A stretch of DNA of 32,511 nucleotides from Salaquimonas sp. (GCA_028289365.1 JANQQM010000185.1:1-32511); one strand, 5' to 3'; counted from the first letter of the stretch, positions 8,812 through 18,398 are shown. The notes: a model not told the origin generated them from the letters alone. Numbers and translations are program-made.

Positions 8812-10878
8812 CTACCGGCCTTCGCGCAACCACATTGCGGAAACAATGCTGAGCAATAGCGCCAGTCCCAGAAGCCCGGAAAACAATGAGACGCGATTAA
8901 CCCCACGCAACAGGCTGGATTTGGTGTTTTCAAGTCCGATCCAGCCTTGCCCGGAGGCATTGGCACCCACGCGGACCGGCACGATGCGCGGCATGTTATC
9001 CGCGCTCGCACGTCTCGCAGAACCCTTCGCCGCCTCCAATACCGGTGCCAGCAATTCGGTCGTGCTGATGACGTCGCCATATTCGCGCGGATTTGCCGGC
9101 CCTACATGGGTCAGGGCAGTCAGATCATCATGGCTGGCTGCATAAAGGCCAAAACTTTCAACGTCGACCTCACCGCGCCACAGACCGGCATCAACCTCTT
9201 CAAACGTGATCGTATACTCTTTTCCCTCTGGACCGACCAACATCGCTTCGCCCGGTTCATCGCCGAGGGATTGGCGTTCAACGAAAACCTTTTGTCCGTT
9301 TGAGGTCGCGGTCAGCCTTTCTTCGTCAAGCTCCGGCTCTTTCATCAGCCAATGTGCTGCACGCCTCAGCAATTGCACATGTGGACCGCCGCCATCAAAG
9401 CCGCGCGACCATAGCCAGGGATGGTCAGACAGGAACAGGGCTACCCTGCCCTCATCTGCACGCTCCAGCACCAGCAGCGGCGCGTCATCTGCACCCGACA
9501 TGACCACATTGCCGGTGATATCCTGCGAGCCGATTACGCGGAACCAGTCACCCCATTGCGGAACATCTTCACGCCAGCCATCGAGTTTTCGCGTTACCGG
9601 ATGTTTCTGACCATCATCTGAAATCATCGGCTTGAAGCGGGCTTCGATCCGGTTGCCGTCTGGCATGGCAGGCATGACGTCGGTCAGCGGACCTGCAATC
9701 GATCCGGCCTCGCCGAGCTCGGGTCCGGCTGCGATCAATAACGCACCGCCATCGCGGACATATCGGGCAATGTTTTCAAAATACAGAAGCGGCAAGACCC
9801 CTCGCCTGCGATACCGATCAAAGATGATAAGATCGAATTCATCGATTTTCTGGACAAACAGTTCACGCGTCGGAAAGGCGATCAGCGACAACTGGTTTAT
9901 CGGTGTGCCGTCCTGCTTTTCGGGAGGTCGCAGGATCGTGAAATGGACGAGATCCACCGACGGATCTGACTTCAGCAGATTGCGCCAGGTCCGCTCACCC
10001 GCATGCGGTTCGCCGGAAACAAGCAGCACTCTCAGATTTTCACGAATGCCGTTGATCGTTACAAACGCCCGATTATTCACATCGGTTATTTCGCGGCTGT
10101 CGGCTTCCACCCGCAACTCGATGATATTCTTACCGCCATGCGGAATTTCGGAGACGAACGATGCCGGCGCGTTAGGAATAATTTCTTCAACGCTCAGCAA
10201 CTCGCCATCTGCATGGATGGAAACTGCAAGCGGCGAATTGTCATTGCCAAATCCCTTCTGGACGATCATGAAATCGATCTCGAATGTCTCGCCGACCACA
10301 CCAAATCTGGGAGCCGAGGTGATCAGAACCCTTCTGTCCCGCTCATCATTGCGACCGGTTATCAACGCATGAACCGGTGCATTCATGCCAATCGCGCCGA
10401 GCGTTTCGGGAATGTCGTGAACCTGGCCATCCGTTATCAGAACTGCTCCCGCCACCCGGTCAGGCGGCACATCCTGCAGAGCAGTCCTCAGCGTGCGAAA
10501 CAGTGCGGTTGATACATCTGTCGATGCTGAAATCTGGTCTGAAGCCGTGACTTCGCGCACTTCGAACTGATCCAGCCTACCGAAGCGTTCGACAAGTGCC
10601 GCGCGGATCTCCTCCGCCATCTCCAGCCGGCCATCCAGCTTCTGGCTGCCACTCTGATCGATGACGACAGCCACGATGCTCTTGAGCGCATCCCGCTCCT
10701 CAAACAGGGCAGCCGGATTGAGCATTGCCAAAACCACCAGAGCCCAGGCAATCAATCGCACTACCGATCCGCGCAACCGCTGCAACAGCCCGGCAAGCAC
10801 CAGAATGCCGCTAATGCCGGCGATCGTTATGATCAGCCAGATCGGCAATTCGGGAGAAAATGCGAAATTCAATTCCAT
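8812..10878 (-). CDS. membrane protein with VWA-like and glutamine-amidotransferase-like regions
   Basis: A 688-residue inner-membrane protein, last gene of the moxR operon. Two N-terminal helices (about residues 12-30 and 38-58) are followed by a von Willebrand A-like domain with an intact metal-site pattern DQSGS and a later LITDGQV. A region near 285-400 (LRVLLVSGEPHAGERTWR, then YVRDGGALLIAAGPELGEAG) resembles the class I amidotransferase-like fold without its catalytic cysteine. A single helix near the C-terminus (SLFSGLLGLALLLSIVSAMW) ends in a short basic tail. The ATG is preceded by AGGAAG, which partly overlaps the stop codon of the gene before it. The role is unknown; the context points to a MoxR-dependent assembly or stress function. 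Confidence 0.85.
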   Translation of the reverse strand: MELNFAFSPELPIWLIITIAGISGILVLAGLLQRLRGSVVRLIAWALVVLAMLNPAALFEERDALKSIVAVVIDQSGSQKLDGRLEMAEEIRAALVERFGRLDQFEVREVTASDQISASTDVSTALFRTLRTALQDVPPDRVAGAVLITDGQVHDIPETLGAIGMNAPVHALITGRNDERDRRVLITSAPRFGVVGETFEIDFMIVQKGFGNDNSPLAVSIHADGELLSVEEIIPNAPASFVSEIPHGGKNIIELRVEADSREITDVNNRAFVTINGIRENLRVLLVSGEPHAGERTWRNLLKSDPSVDLVHFTILRPPEKQDGTPINQLSLIAFPTRELFVQKIDEFDLIIFDRYRRRGVLPLLYFENIARYVRDGGALLIAAGPELGEAGSIAGPLTDVMPAMPDGNRIEARFKPMISDDGQKHPVTRKLDGWREDVPQWGDWFRVIGSQDITGNVVMSGADDAPLLVLERADEGRVALFLSDHPWLWSRGFDGGGPHVQLLRRAAHWLMKEPELDEERLTATSNGQKVFVERQSLGDEPGEAMLVGPEGKEYTITFEEVDAGLWRGEVDVESFGLYAASHDDLTALTHVGPANPREYGDVISTTELLAPVLEAAKGSARRASADNMPRIVPVRVGANASGQGWIGLENTKSSLLRGVNRVSLFSGLLGLALLLSIVSAMWLREGR

Positions 10879-10887
10879 CTACACTTC

Positions 10888-13692
10888 CTACTGCCCTAAC
10901 CGCTCAAGTAGAGCAGGTATGTGAACTTGATCGGCCTTGTAGTTGCCGGTCATCGCATACATGATCAGATTGACGCCTGTTCTGAAACTCATTTCCCGTT
11001 GTGACGGATCAGGCGGAATGGTGGCAAACATCGGCCGCAGCAATTCGTCCACCGCCCAGGCCCCTGCCATGTCATTGCTGGTGATCAGGATCGACGAAAC
11101 GCCATCACCCGATCTTGCAGGCCGATCGGCTTGAGCTTCATCCTCGCCAATGGCTTCAACCCATAAATCACCGCCTGCATAACGACCCGGAAAACTCGAC
11201 AACAGATAAAACGCCTTTGTAAGCACATGGTCCGGCGGAACCGGCTCAAGCGGCGGAATATCGAGACCGGAAAGTATGATCTGCAAACGCTGGGCCTCCG
11301 GTGAACTGGCGGTCCCGCCCAAAATACCGCTGATCTGATCGCGCGTGTCAAACAGAATGCTTCCGCCCTGCTTCATGAAAGCATCTACCCGGGCCATGGT
11401 CGCAGCATCAGGCAATTCCGCGTCAACACTGATTGGCCAATAGATCAAGGGATAGAAGGCCAATTCATCCTGCGACAGATCCAGACCTATGGGCGCAGCC
11501 GGTTCAAGCGCAGTTCGCGACGAAATATACCGGGTCAATCCGGTCAGACCGGCTTCGCTGATCGAATCAACCTCGCTCACACCGGTCATCACATAGGCAA
11601 GACGGGTCGCAAGGGTTGAGGAAAAATCATTCCCCTCCTCGTCGACGGCATCACTTTGAGCAGACGCAATGTCGGGAGAAACCAAAGCCAGTGAGGTAAC
11701 GAAAAGGAAAACTCCGGCCCCGCGGGCCAAACCGCGCAACGGCCTTAACGAACCCGATATCCACAACACTGCGAGGCAATCCAGCAATAACAGGACAGCG
11801 GCAGCCGCAAGGAGCCATGGTTTCAGCCTGAAGGCTTCCTGTATGCCATAACCATTGACGATCTCTGCTTCACCAAAACTGGCTTCGTCCAATCGGGCAA
11901 GCGTCTCACCGCCGGTAAACAGGTTAAGCGCTGTAAATCCATCTTCTGTACCGTATAAGCCCGGCGGGTTTTCTGCCTTGACGGTCGGTACGACCCCTTC
12001 ACTCAATACCAGCGGAGCTGCTTCCGGACCCGGCGGCACAAAAGCGCCTTGACCATTCAACAGGCTTAGCGGTGGCAGACGGATGTCCTCAGTTGATCCT
12101 GAATTCACGCCGGTGGAACGCGACTGGTTCACGACACGCCGCAACATCTCGACGAAAGTTCCCGATATCGGCAGGTTGGACCAGGCAGCATCAGAGCTGA
12201 CATGAAACAGTACGATCCAGCCGGCCCCCCTTTTGGCGGCGGTTACGAGCGGGGTGCCATCTTCCAGTATCGCCCAGGTACGCTGCTGCAATTCAATATC
12301 CTGCAAGGCAAGCACCTGCCGTTCCACGACAACTTCGCTGGGCGGTTCCAGGCCGAAAAACGGGCTGCCATTTTCAAACGGAGCGACCGGTTTCGGTGTC
12401 TCCCAGGAAAGTGCCCCACCCAGATTGCGATCCCCGCGGCGCAACCTGACCGGCAGCAGGTCATCGTCGGAAGCGGCGGCCAATCGTGGACCGGCAAAAC
12501 GGATCAGCATGCCGCCATTTTCTACCCAGGCACCAAGCGCGTCACTGGCTTCTTCCGGCAGGTTGCCGATGTCGGCCAGAACCAGAGCCGAAACGCCTTG
12601 ACCGATCAAATCCGGCACGGCCGCCGCGACATTGGCGTCCCCGGCTTCGCGCACATCCGAAAACGGGGAAAGTGCCTTGCCGATATAATAGAGCGGACTC
12701 AACAATGGCTGGGCCAGATCCGCAGCCTCCCCGGAAATCAATCCAACCAATCTGCGCCGGTAGCTTTCATCAAGCAACTGAACGGCACCGGCATTTCTGG
12801 CATCTTCAACCGTGATGCGTACGATCTGATTACGCAATTCGACAGGCTCGCTGAAGCGGAATTCGGTGCGGATCTCGTCGGCGGGCAGATCCACACGATT
12901 TCTCGCAATGGTCAGTCCCTTATTGTCGAAGGCGGTTACTTCCACCAGGCTGGAACCGCTGTCAGGCAGCCTGACAATACTTCCGATAAGGGCGTCAGGG
13001 TCATTGCGGACTTGATCGATAATTGCCAGATTTTCGTTGCCAGGTAACTGGATAATGTGTTGGCCATCTACAGCAGAAATTGCGCTGACAAGCTCGCCAG
13101 AACCGGGCCGGTCCAATCCGTCGGCCAGAAATACAACTGAACCTGGACCGTCATCGACAATGATCTGCCGCAGGACACTTGCAGCACGCGCATGATCCGG
13201 CTTTTGCGGAAGGCTGTCCACGCCCTCCAAAACCGCCAAGGCAGTATCGGCCGCGACAGCATTAAACGATTCCGCCTGCAAACCGGCCGTAAGCAGCAAT
13301 ACGACCGATCTTCCGGACTCACCGGCTTCTTCGGTCAGGGTCCGCGCAGCTTGTTTTCGATCGTCCCAGTCTCGGCCCGATGCCCAGCCATTATCCATGA
13401 CAACGACAACCGGCCCGTCACCCTGTAATCGTGCTTCTTCGGGGTTGAGCACCGGACCGGACATCGCAAAAATCACGAAAGCCGCCAATAGCAGCCTGAG
13501 CAAGGTCAACCACCATGGGCTCTTTGCCGGTGTTTCCTCCTTGGTGATCAACCTGGCGAGGATTGCTAGCGGAGGGAATATTTCGGTTTGCGGCTTCGGC
13601 GGTGTTAGTCTCAACAGCCACCAGATTACCGGCAGCAGAATCAGGGCAGACAAGACCCAGGGATAGGCAAAGGCAATTGGAAGACCCAACAT
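10888..13692 (-). CDS. BatA/DUF4159 membrane protein
   Basis: A 934-residue protein. The N-terminus is the BatA-type double helix (AYPWVLSALILLPVIWWLLRL, then a second helix ending MSGPVLNP) and is followed by a VWA-like segment whose metal site is degenerate (VVVVMDNGWAS). The middle region is amidotransferase-like. A helix near 635-655 and a signal-like hydrophobic stretch ending IASAQ lead into a C-terminal DUF4159 domain (SSTLATRLAYVMTG..., YPLIYWPI..., MKQGGSILFDTRDQ). The DUF4159 domain is therefore probably periplasmic. The ATG at 13692 overlaps the TGA of the DUF58 gene by one base; a TTG one codon earlier is less likely. Confidence 0.88.
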   Translation of the reverse strand: MLGLPIAFAYPWVLSALILLPVIWWLLRLTPPKPQTEIFPPLAILARLITKEETPAKSPWWLTLLRLLLAAFVIFAMSGPVLNPEEARLQGDGPVVVVMDNGWASGRDWDDRKQAARTLTEEAGESGRSVVLLLTAGLQAESFNAVAADTALAVLEGVDSLPQKPDHARAASVLRQIIVDDGPGSVVFLADGLDRPGSGELVSAISAVDGQHIIQLPGNENLAIIDQVRNDPDALIGSIVRLPDSGSSLVEVTAFDNKGLTIARNRVDLPADEIRTEFRFSEPVELRNQIVRITVEDARNAGAVQLLDESYRRRLVGLISGEAADLAQPLLSPLYYIGKALSPFSDVREAGDANVAAAVPDLIGQGVSALVLADIGNLPEEASDALGAWVENGGMLIRFAGPRLAAASDDDLLPVRLRRGDRNLGGALSWETPKPVAPFENGSPFFGLEPPSEVVVERQVLALQDIELQQRTWAILEDGTPLVTAAKRGAGWIVLFHVSSDAAWSNLPISGTFVEMLRRVVNQSRSTGVNSGSTEDIRLPPLSLLNGQGAFVPPGPEAAPLVLSEGVVPTVKAENPPGLYGTEDGFTALNLFTGGETLARLDEASFGEAEIVNGYGIQEAFRLKPWLLAAAAVLLLLDCLAVLWISGSLRPLRGLARGAGVFLFVTSLALVSPDIASAQSDAVDEEGNDFSSTLATRLAYVMTGVSEVDSISEAGLTGLTRYISSRTALEPAAPIGLDLSQDELAFYPLIYWPISVDAELPDAATMARVDAFMKQGGSILFDTRDQISGILGGTASSPEAQRLQIILSGLDIPPLEPVPPDHVLTKAFYLLSSFPGRYAGGDLWVEAIGEDEAQADRPARSGDGVSSILITSNDMAGAWAVDELLRPMFATIPPDPSQREMSFRTGVNLIMYAMTGNYKADQVHIPALLERLGQ

Positions 13693-14600
13693 CAAGCCGC
13701 TCCCCTGCGCGTATGCATCAGATACATATGCAGTGATATCAGCGCATCAGACGCCAGCCGATTGGTGTGATGAAGCGTATAACTCCATCCAAGGGACTCG
13801 GCGATGCTACGCAAATGACGACTATGGTCGCTGAACAGCGTTTCATAATTCTCTCGCAGCGCCCGGGCATTGCCAGCCGTCAATTTTTGCCCGGTTTCCG
13901 GATCACTGAACTCCACCCTTCCGGAATAGGGAAATTCGTCTTCAACAGGATCGACAAGTTGCACCAAATGGCCCCTTGCACCGCGTTGGGCAATTTCCTT
14001 TAGTTTGGAGACAGTATCTTCCACAGGCTGCAGAAAATCAGAAAACAGGATCACCTCCGAGAAATTTCGGACAGTACTGCCATCGGGAATTTCTGTCTGG
14101 ACCGGTGCTGCCAGCAACGCCTCGGCAAGTTTGTCGGCTGCATGGCGGCTTACAATGGGCTTTGAAACACCAAGCCAACCCAGGCGTTCACCGCTCCGGG
14201 CAAGCAGTTCTGCCATGGCAAAGGCAAGCACCAGCGCTCGTGACTGTTTGGAAACTGTTGCCAGGCTCGACTTGAACAACATTGACGGAGATTCATCGAC
14301 CCATAACCAGACCATATGCGCGGCCTGCCATTCGCGATCCCGGACATAAAGATGATCGTCGCGAGCAGAACGGCGCCAGTCAATCGCCGCCAGGTTCTCC
14401 CCGGTTACATAGGGACGGAACTGCCAGAAATCTTCTCCCACGCCACGCTTGCGCCGGCCGTGCCAACCCGCAAACACGTTGTTGGCGACCCGGCGGGCTT
14501 CGACTAGAAGATCCGGCATCAACGATGCCCTGGCACGGGCTCGAGCCATGGTCTCCCGGCTGGTCTCCCGGGTAGCGCGCGAGCCGAAAGGCGGCACCAT
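13692..14600 (-). CDS. DUF58 domain protein (VWA-like partner of MoxR)
   Basis: A 302-residue soluble protein. The DUF58 signature is plain: GRRKRGVGEDFWQFRPYVTGENLAAIDWRRSAR (split here by reading: GRRKRGVGEDFW at about 49-60, IDWRRSAR near 78), followed by VWLWVDESPSM, a VWA metal-site pattern D-x-S-x-S. DUF58 proteins are regularly encoded next to MoxR ATPases and are thought to act with them in assembling or activating protein complexes. The ATG overlaps the TAA of moxR by one base and the gene's own TGA overlaps the next ATG, so translation is coupled along the operon. Confidence 0.93.
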   Translation of the reverse strand: MVPPFGSRATRETSRETMARARARASLMPDLLVEARRVANNVFAGWHGRRKRGVGEDFWQFRPYVTGENLAAIDWRRSARDDHLYVRDREWQAAHMVWLWVDESPSMLFKSSLATVSKQSRALVLAFAMAELLARSGERLGWLGVSKPIVSRHAADKLAEALLAAPVQTEIPDGSTVRNFSEVILFSDFLQPVEDTVSKLKEIAQRGARGHLVQLVDPVEDEFPYSGRVEFSDPETGQKLTAGNARALRENYETLFSDHSRHLRSIAESLGWSYTLHHTNRLASDALISLHMYLMHTRRGAA

Positions 14601-15616
14601 TAGCCAATCCGTCCTTTACGATCTGCAATGATGTCGCGAACCGTCACTTTCTGCTCTCTGGCACGCGCCGCGAACGATACCTGCATCCTGTGTTGCAAGA
14701 CCGGCTCGGCAAGCGCCAGAACATCGTCGACAGAAGGCGCCAATCGCCCATGCAGCAATGCGCGAGCACGGGAGGTCAACATGAGCGCCTGACTGGCCCG
14801 GGGACCTGGGCCCCACTCAATCAGCTCATCATATTCATCGTCGATTCCTCGCGGCCGTGCCGAACGCACAAGTTCCAAAATTGCCGCTACAACGCTCTCA
14901 CCAACTGGTATGCGCCGCACCAAAGCCTGCATTTCCTGCAATTGCTTTGATGTCATCACCTTTTTGGCCTTTTCCTCATTCGCCCCGGTTGTTTCAAACA
15001 GAATTTGCCTTTCAGCTTCTACACTCGGATACAAAACGTCAATCTGCATCAGGAACCGGTCGAGCTGCGCTTCCGGCAAGGGATAGGTCCCTTCCTGTTC
15101 AAGCGGGTTTTGCGTGGCAAGTACGTGGAACGGTGCCGGCAGGTCATGACGCTTGCCGGCAATCGTCACATGATATTCCTGCATGGATTGAAGCAGCGCG
15201 GCCTGGGTTCGGGGGCTGGCGCGGTTAATCTCGTCAGCCATCAAAAGCTGGGTAAACACCGGGCCTTTGACAAACTGAAACGACCGGCTTCCGTCTGAAT
15301 CAGTACGCAGAATCTCCGAACCGAGAATGTCGGAAGGCATTAAATCCGGCGTGAACTGTATACGCTGTTCCGACAGACCCAAGACAACACCCAGTGTTTC
15401 CACAAGCTTGGTCTTCGCCAGACCGGGCAGCCCCACCAGCAAACCATGTCCGCCTGAAAGCAGCGTGATCAGGGAGCGCTCGACAACATCTTCCTGTCCG
15501 AAGATGACGGATGCGATTGCATTCTTTGCGTTTTCTACATCCGTAACCGCCTTTTCGGCAGCACTGATAATGGCATTTTCTTCCTTTTTGGTAAGACTGC
15601 GATCAACTGCGCTCAT
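14600..15616 (-). CDS. MoxR-family AAA+ ATPase
   Basis: A 338-residue cytoplasmic AAA+ chaperone-like ATPase. Walker A is GLPGLAKTK (about residues 62-70), the form normal for MoxR; Walker B is LLMADEINRASP; sensor 1 lies in HVLATQNPLEQEGTYPLPEAQLDRF (key residues N and the R finger region). A C-terminal lid follows (LMLTSRARALLHGR). It is the first gene of the operon moxR, DUF58, BatA/DUF4159, VWA protein. AGGA sits about eight bases before the ATG. MoxR proteins typically remodel or metallate client complexes together with VWA proteins; the client here is unknown. Confidence 0.95.
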   Translation of the reverse strand: MSAVDRSLTKKEENAIISAAEKAVTDVENAKNAIASVIFGQEDVVERSLITLLSGGHGLLVGLPGLAKTKLVETLGVVLGLSEQRIQFTPDLMPSDILGSEILRTDSDGSRSFQFVKGPVFTQLLMADEINRASPRTQAALLQSMQEYHVTIAGKRHDLPAPFHVLATQNPLEQEGTYPLPEAQLDRFLMQIDVLYPSVEAERQILFETTGANEEKAKKVMTSKQLQEMQALVRRIPVGESVVAAILELVRSARPRGIDDEYDELIEWGPGPRASQALMLTSRARALLHGRLAPSVDDVLALAEPVLQHRMQVSFAARAREQKVTVRDIIADRKGRIG

Positions 15617-15833
15617 CTAGAAAATCCTGTTAGAATGGCCGCAAATGCGGCGTGCCGTTAAAATGAACCATCTCGTCCTGTTTCAAGCGCCCGTTGGGAT
15701 TGTCGCTTACACTGTGACTCATTATTTAGGTTATCATGGTAGAAGACATCACGGCCATTACAAGGCCGTAACTATGCTAAACACTTTGTGACACCTGCCA
15801 GTGCAGTTTTGTGCCAGATTTGGACACTATCTC
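15617..15833. promoter_or_regulatory. divergent promoter region with two inverted repeats
   Basis: This 217-bp gap separates moxR from DUF1285, which are transcribed away from each other. It contains CCGCA-AA-TGCGG at 15639-15650 and ACGGCC-7 bp-GGCCGT at 15751-15769. Either could be an operator; the first lies within the moxR 5' region about 23 bp from its ATG. I could not assign a confident -35/-10 pair. Confidence 0.4.
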
Positions 15834-16472
15834 ATGACCAGCAAAAATGCCAATCAAAGTGCACCAAAACCCGATATAGGGTCGGGTTTGTCCGGACTCC
15901 AGGCTCTAGTGGAGCGCGCCGGCAGCAATGACAGGGGAATTCCGCCTGTTGAGCGTTGGGATCCACCTTTCTGTGGCGATCTGGACATAGTAATAAAGCG
16001 CGACGGAACCTGGTTCTATATGGGTACGCCTATTGGACGCATGCCGCTGGTCAGGTTGTTTTCCACTGTTTTGCGAAAAGATGCCGATGGTCGCACCTAT
16101 CTGGTGACACCTGTGGAAAAGATCGGCATCACCGTTGAAGATGCGCCATTTATCGCCGTGGAGATGAATGCAAGCACCAAGGATGGCGAACAGGTCCTGA
16201 CTTTCAGGACCAATACTGGCGACGTGGTGGAAGCGGGACCGGACCATCCGCTGCGCTATGAAATCGTACCCAGAAACGAGGGGGTAAAGCCGTATTTGCT
16301 GGTGAGGGGGAGACTGGAAGCCGTGCTGGCCCGACCGGTCATGTATGAATTGATCGCCCACGGCGAGGAATATCCGGTTGACGGACAGTTGATGTTTGCC
16401 GTCAGAAGCAATGGCGCGGTATTCCCCATCATGCCCGCCGAGGAACTGGCGCGCCTGTCGGGTTCCACATGA
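15834..16472 (+). CDS. DUF1285 domain protein
   Basis: A 212-residue soluble protein of the DUF1285 family, common in proteobacteria and of unknown function. Recognisable segments are PPVERWDPPFCGDLDIVIKRDG, WFYMGTPIGRMPLVRLFSTVLR and LVTPVEKIGITVEDAPFIAVEM (each near residues 45-135). There is no signal peptide or membrane segment. I chose the ATG at 15834 because the earlier codon at 15801 would add residues not seen in the family; the Shine-Dalgarno is weak. It is the first gene of a three-gene run with nudL and cca. Confidence 0.87.
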   Translation: MTSKNANQSAPKPDIGSGLSGLQALVERAGSNDRGIPPVERWDPPFCGDLDIVIKRDGTWFYMGTPIGRMPLVRLFSTVLRKDADGRTYLVTPVEKIGITVEDAPFIAVEMNASTKDGEQVLTFRTNTGDVVEAGPDHPLRYEIVPRNEGVKPYLLVRGRLEAVLARPVMYELIAHGEEYPVDGQLMFAVRSNGAVFPIMPAEELARLSGST

Positions 16473-16488
16473 GGTGGATCGATTTTCA

Positions 16489-17139
16489 ATGACAACGAAT
16501 GACGATCAACAAATATCGCCCGAATTGGCAATCGGCGCAGAAGAATTGCGGCGCCTTGCGCGCAAGAAACTCGTCGAAACCAAGGAAACCACACATGGCG
16601 ACCACCTGCTGAATCCAGGTTTTAGCGAATGGGTTGTCAAAAAGGCTGTCACGCCCGCAGCCGTGTTGATCCCGTTAGTTGATAGAAGGGATGATCTGCA
16701 GATCGTCTTTACCAAGCGTACCGCCCACCTGAAATCGCATTCCGGCCAGATTGCCTTTCCCGGCGGCAAGATCGATGCGCAGGATCAAGATGCAGTAAGT
16801 GCGGCACTTAGAGAGGCACAGGAAGAAATACATCTGGACCCGCATCACGTTGAAATAATTGGAAACTTGCCGGACTATTTCACCGGTTCCGGCTACCGGA
16901 TCTCACCTGTCCTGGCACTTCTAGACGGCAACACTCAAATGCATCCTAATCCCGACGAGGTCGAGTATATTTTTGAAGTACCGATGAGTTTTTTGATGAA
17001 TGTCGATAATCATCACATGGGCAGCCGGAAGTTCCAGGGCTCGGATCGATATTTCTACGAGATGCCCTACCGGGAGCATTACATTTGGGGCGTGACCGCC
17101 GGCATCGTGCGCATGATGCATGAGAAATTATTCAAATGA
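16489..17139 (+). CDS. CoA pyrophosphatase (NudL-type NUDIX hydrolase)
   Basis: A 216-residue NUDIX enzyme of the CoA-specific group, which cleaves CoA to 4'-phosphopantetheine and 3',5'-ADP. The group-specific motif TKRTAHLKSHSGQIAFPGGK is present, followed by the NUDIX box ending AALREAQEEIHL with the catalytic E residues intact. The LPDYFTGSGYRISPV segment is also typical. The start at 16489 lies 16 bp after the DUF1285 stop, with GAGGTGG upstream at a rather long spacing. Its TGA overlaps the ATG of the CCA-adding enzyme by four bases (ATGA). Confidence 0.93.
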   Translation: MTTNDDQQISPELAIGAEELRRLARKKLVETKETTHGDHLLNPGFSEWVVKKAVTPAAVLIPLVDRRDDLQIVFTKRTAHLKSHSGQIAFPGGKIDAQDQDAVSAALREAQEEIHLDPHHVEIIGNLPDYFTGSGYRISPVLALLDGNTQMHPNPDEVEYIFEVPMSFLMNVDNHHMGSRKFQGSDRYFYEMPYREHYIWGVTAGIVRMMHEKLFK

Positions 17140-18383
17140 AAATCCCCAAGAGATTGAAGAAGAAGCAAGCCGGATTCCTGGAAAATCCAAATCTTCAGCA
17201 GGTCTTCGACCTGATCGAGACCGCCGGAGGCCAGATAAGGGTAAATGGTGGCGCCGTAAGAAACGCCCTGCTGGGCGAACCGGTCGAAGAAGTCGATTTG
17301 TCGACAAACCTGGTGCCTGAGCAAGTCTCCAAGCTCGGCGAGGCTTGCGGACTTCAGGTCATTCCGACCGGGATCGAGCACGGCACGGTGACCATCATCT
17401 CGGGCCACGAACCCTACGAAATCACGACGCTCCGCGAAGATATCGAAACCGATGGCCGCTGGGCGACAGTGCAGTTTGGTTCAGACTGGAAGGCGGACGC
17501 CATGCGGCGGGATTTCACCGTGAATGCCCTCTACTGCGACAGAAATGGCAAATTATACGATCCGCTTGACGGATATGCCGATCTTGAAGCACGGATTGTC
17601 CGCTTTATTGGCGACCCGGATCAGCGGATTGCAGAGGACAAGCTGCGAATCCTGCGGTTTTTCAGGTTTTTTGCCTGGTATGGCTCCGACAGACCGGATC
17701 CTGATTCGCTCAAGGCCTGTGTCCGTAATCGAGACGGATTGCAGGGATTGTCGGCCGAACGAATTTGGCGCGAATTCAAGAAACTATTGTCCGCCCCTGA
17801 TCCTGTCCGATCCCTGCTTTGGATGCGCACAACAAAGATCCTCTCCATTGTTGTGCCGGAGACCGAGAATTGGGGTATCGACCTTTTGCCGGCACTGGTA
17901 GCAATCCGGCGACAGATGGAAGAACCGGTTGATCCATTGTTGCGATTGATGGCAATCATTCCGCCGCGAATTGAACGGATCGAAGAGTTGTCCGCACGTC
18001 TGAAACTGTCCAATGACGAAACGGCGAGATTGAAAAATTGGGCAGACCTGCCGGATTTGTCATCGGTCATGTCCGAAAATGAGCTTGCCAAACTGATGTA
18101 TCGTTCAAGCAACCAGGCAGCGCAGGATGCATTGTGGTTGCAGATGGCCAATCAGGCTTCAAAGCAGGAAGAAACATCCGAAACCCATAAGCTTGCAACC
18201 TATGCAAAAACATGGGTTCGGCCCGAATTGCCGATTCAGGGCCGCGACTTGATCAATCTGGGCCTGCCTGCCGGACCGAAAATCGGCAAGACACTGTCAC
18301 AGCTGGAACAGGCTTGGATCGATTCCAACTTCAGTCTGAATAAGGCGGAACTTATTGAGCTTGCGGGCGAAAGTTCCGAATAA
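17136..18383 (+). CDS. cca: CCA-adding enzyme / polynucleotide adenylyltransferase (class II)
   Basis: A 415-residue class II tRNA nucleotidyltransferase, expected to build or repair the 3' CCA end of tRNAs. Motif A GGAVRNALLG lies near residues 38-47, RRDFTVNALY near 128-137, the RFFRFFAWYG helix near 175 and the ERIWREFKKLL motif near 208. One oddity: the acidic pair after motif A, normally D-x-D and essential for metal binding, reads EVD, so the first aspartate is a glutamate. The rest of the protein is intact and the gene is translationally coupled to the CoA pyrophosphatase gene, so I consider it a working gene. Confidence 0.92.
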   Translation: MKIPKRLKKKQAGFLENPNLQQVFDLIETAGGQIRVNGGAVRNALLGEPVEEVDLSTNLVPEQVSKLGEACGLQVIPTGIEHGTVTIISGHEPYEITTLREDIETDGRWATVQFGSDWKADAMRRDFTVNALYCDRNGKLYDPLDGYADLEARIVRFIGDPDQRIAEDKLRILRFFRFFAWYGSDRPDPDSLKACVRNRDGLQGLSAERIWREFKKLLSAPDPVRSLLWMRTTKILSIVVPETENWGIDLLPALVAIRRQMEEPVDPLLRLMAIIPPRIERIEELSARLKLSNDETARLKNWADLPDLSSVMSENELAKLMYRSSNQAAQDALWLQMANQASKQEETSETHKLATYAKTWVRPELPIQGRDLINLGLPAGPKIGKTLSQLEQAWIDSNFSLNKAELIELAGESSE

Positions 18384-18398
18384 AATACAAAAGTGCCG

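Noticed and set aside
12202-13047. 281-codon plus-strand open frame inside the BatA/DUF4159 gene
   Set aside because: It is antisense to a clearly coding gene with recognised domains; its sequence is rich in His, Gln and Arg without any motif.
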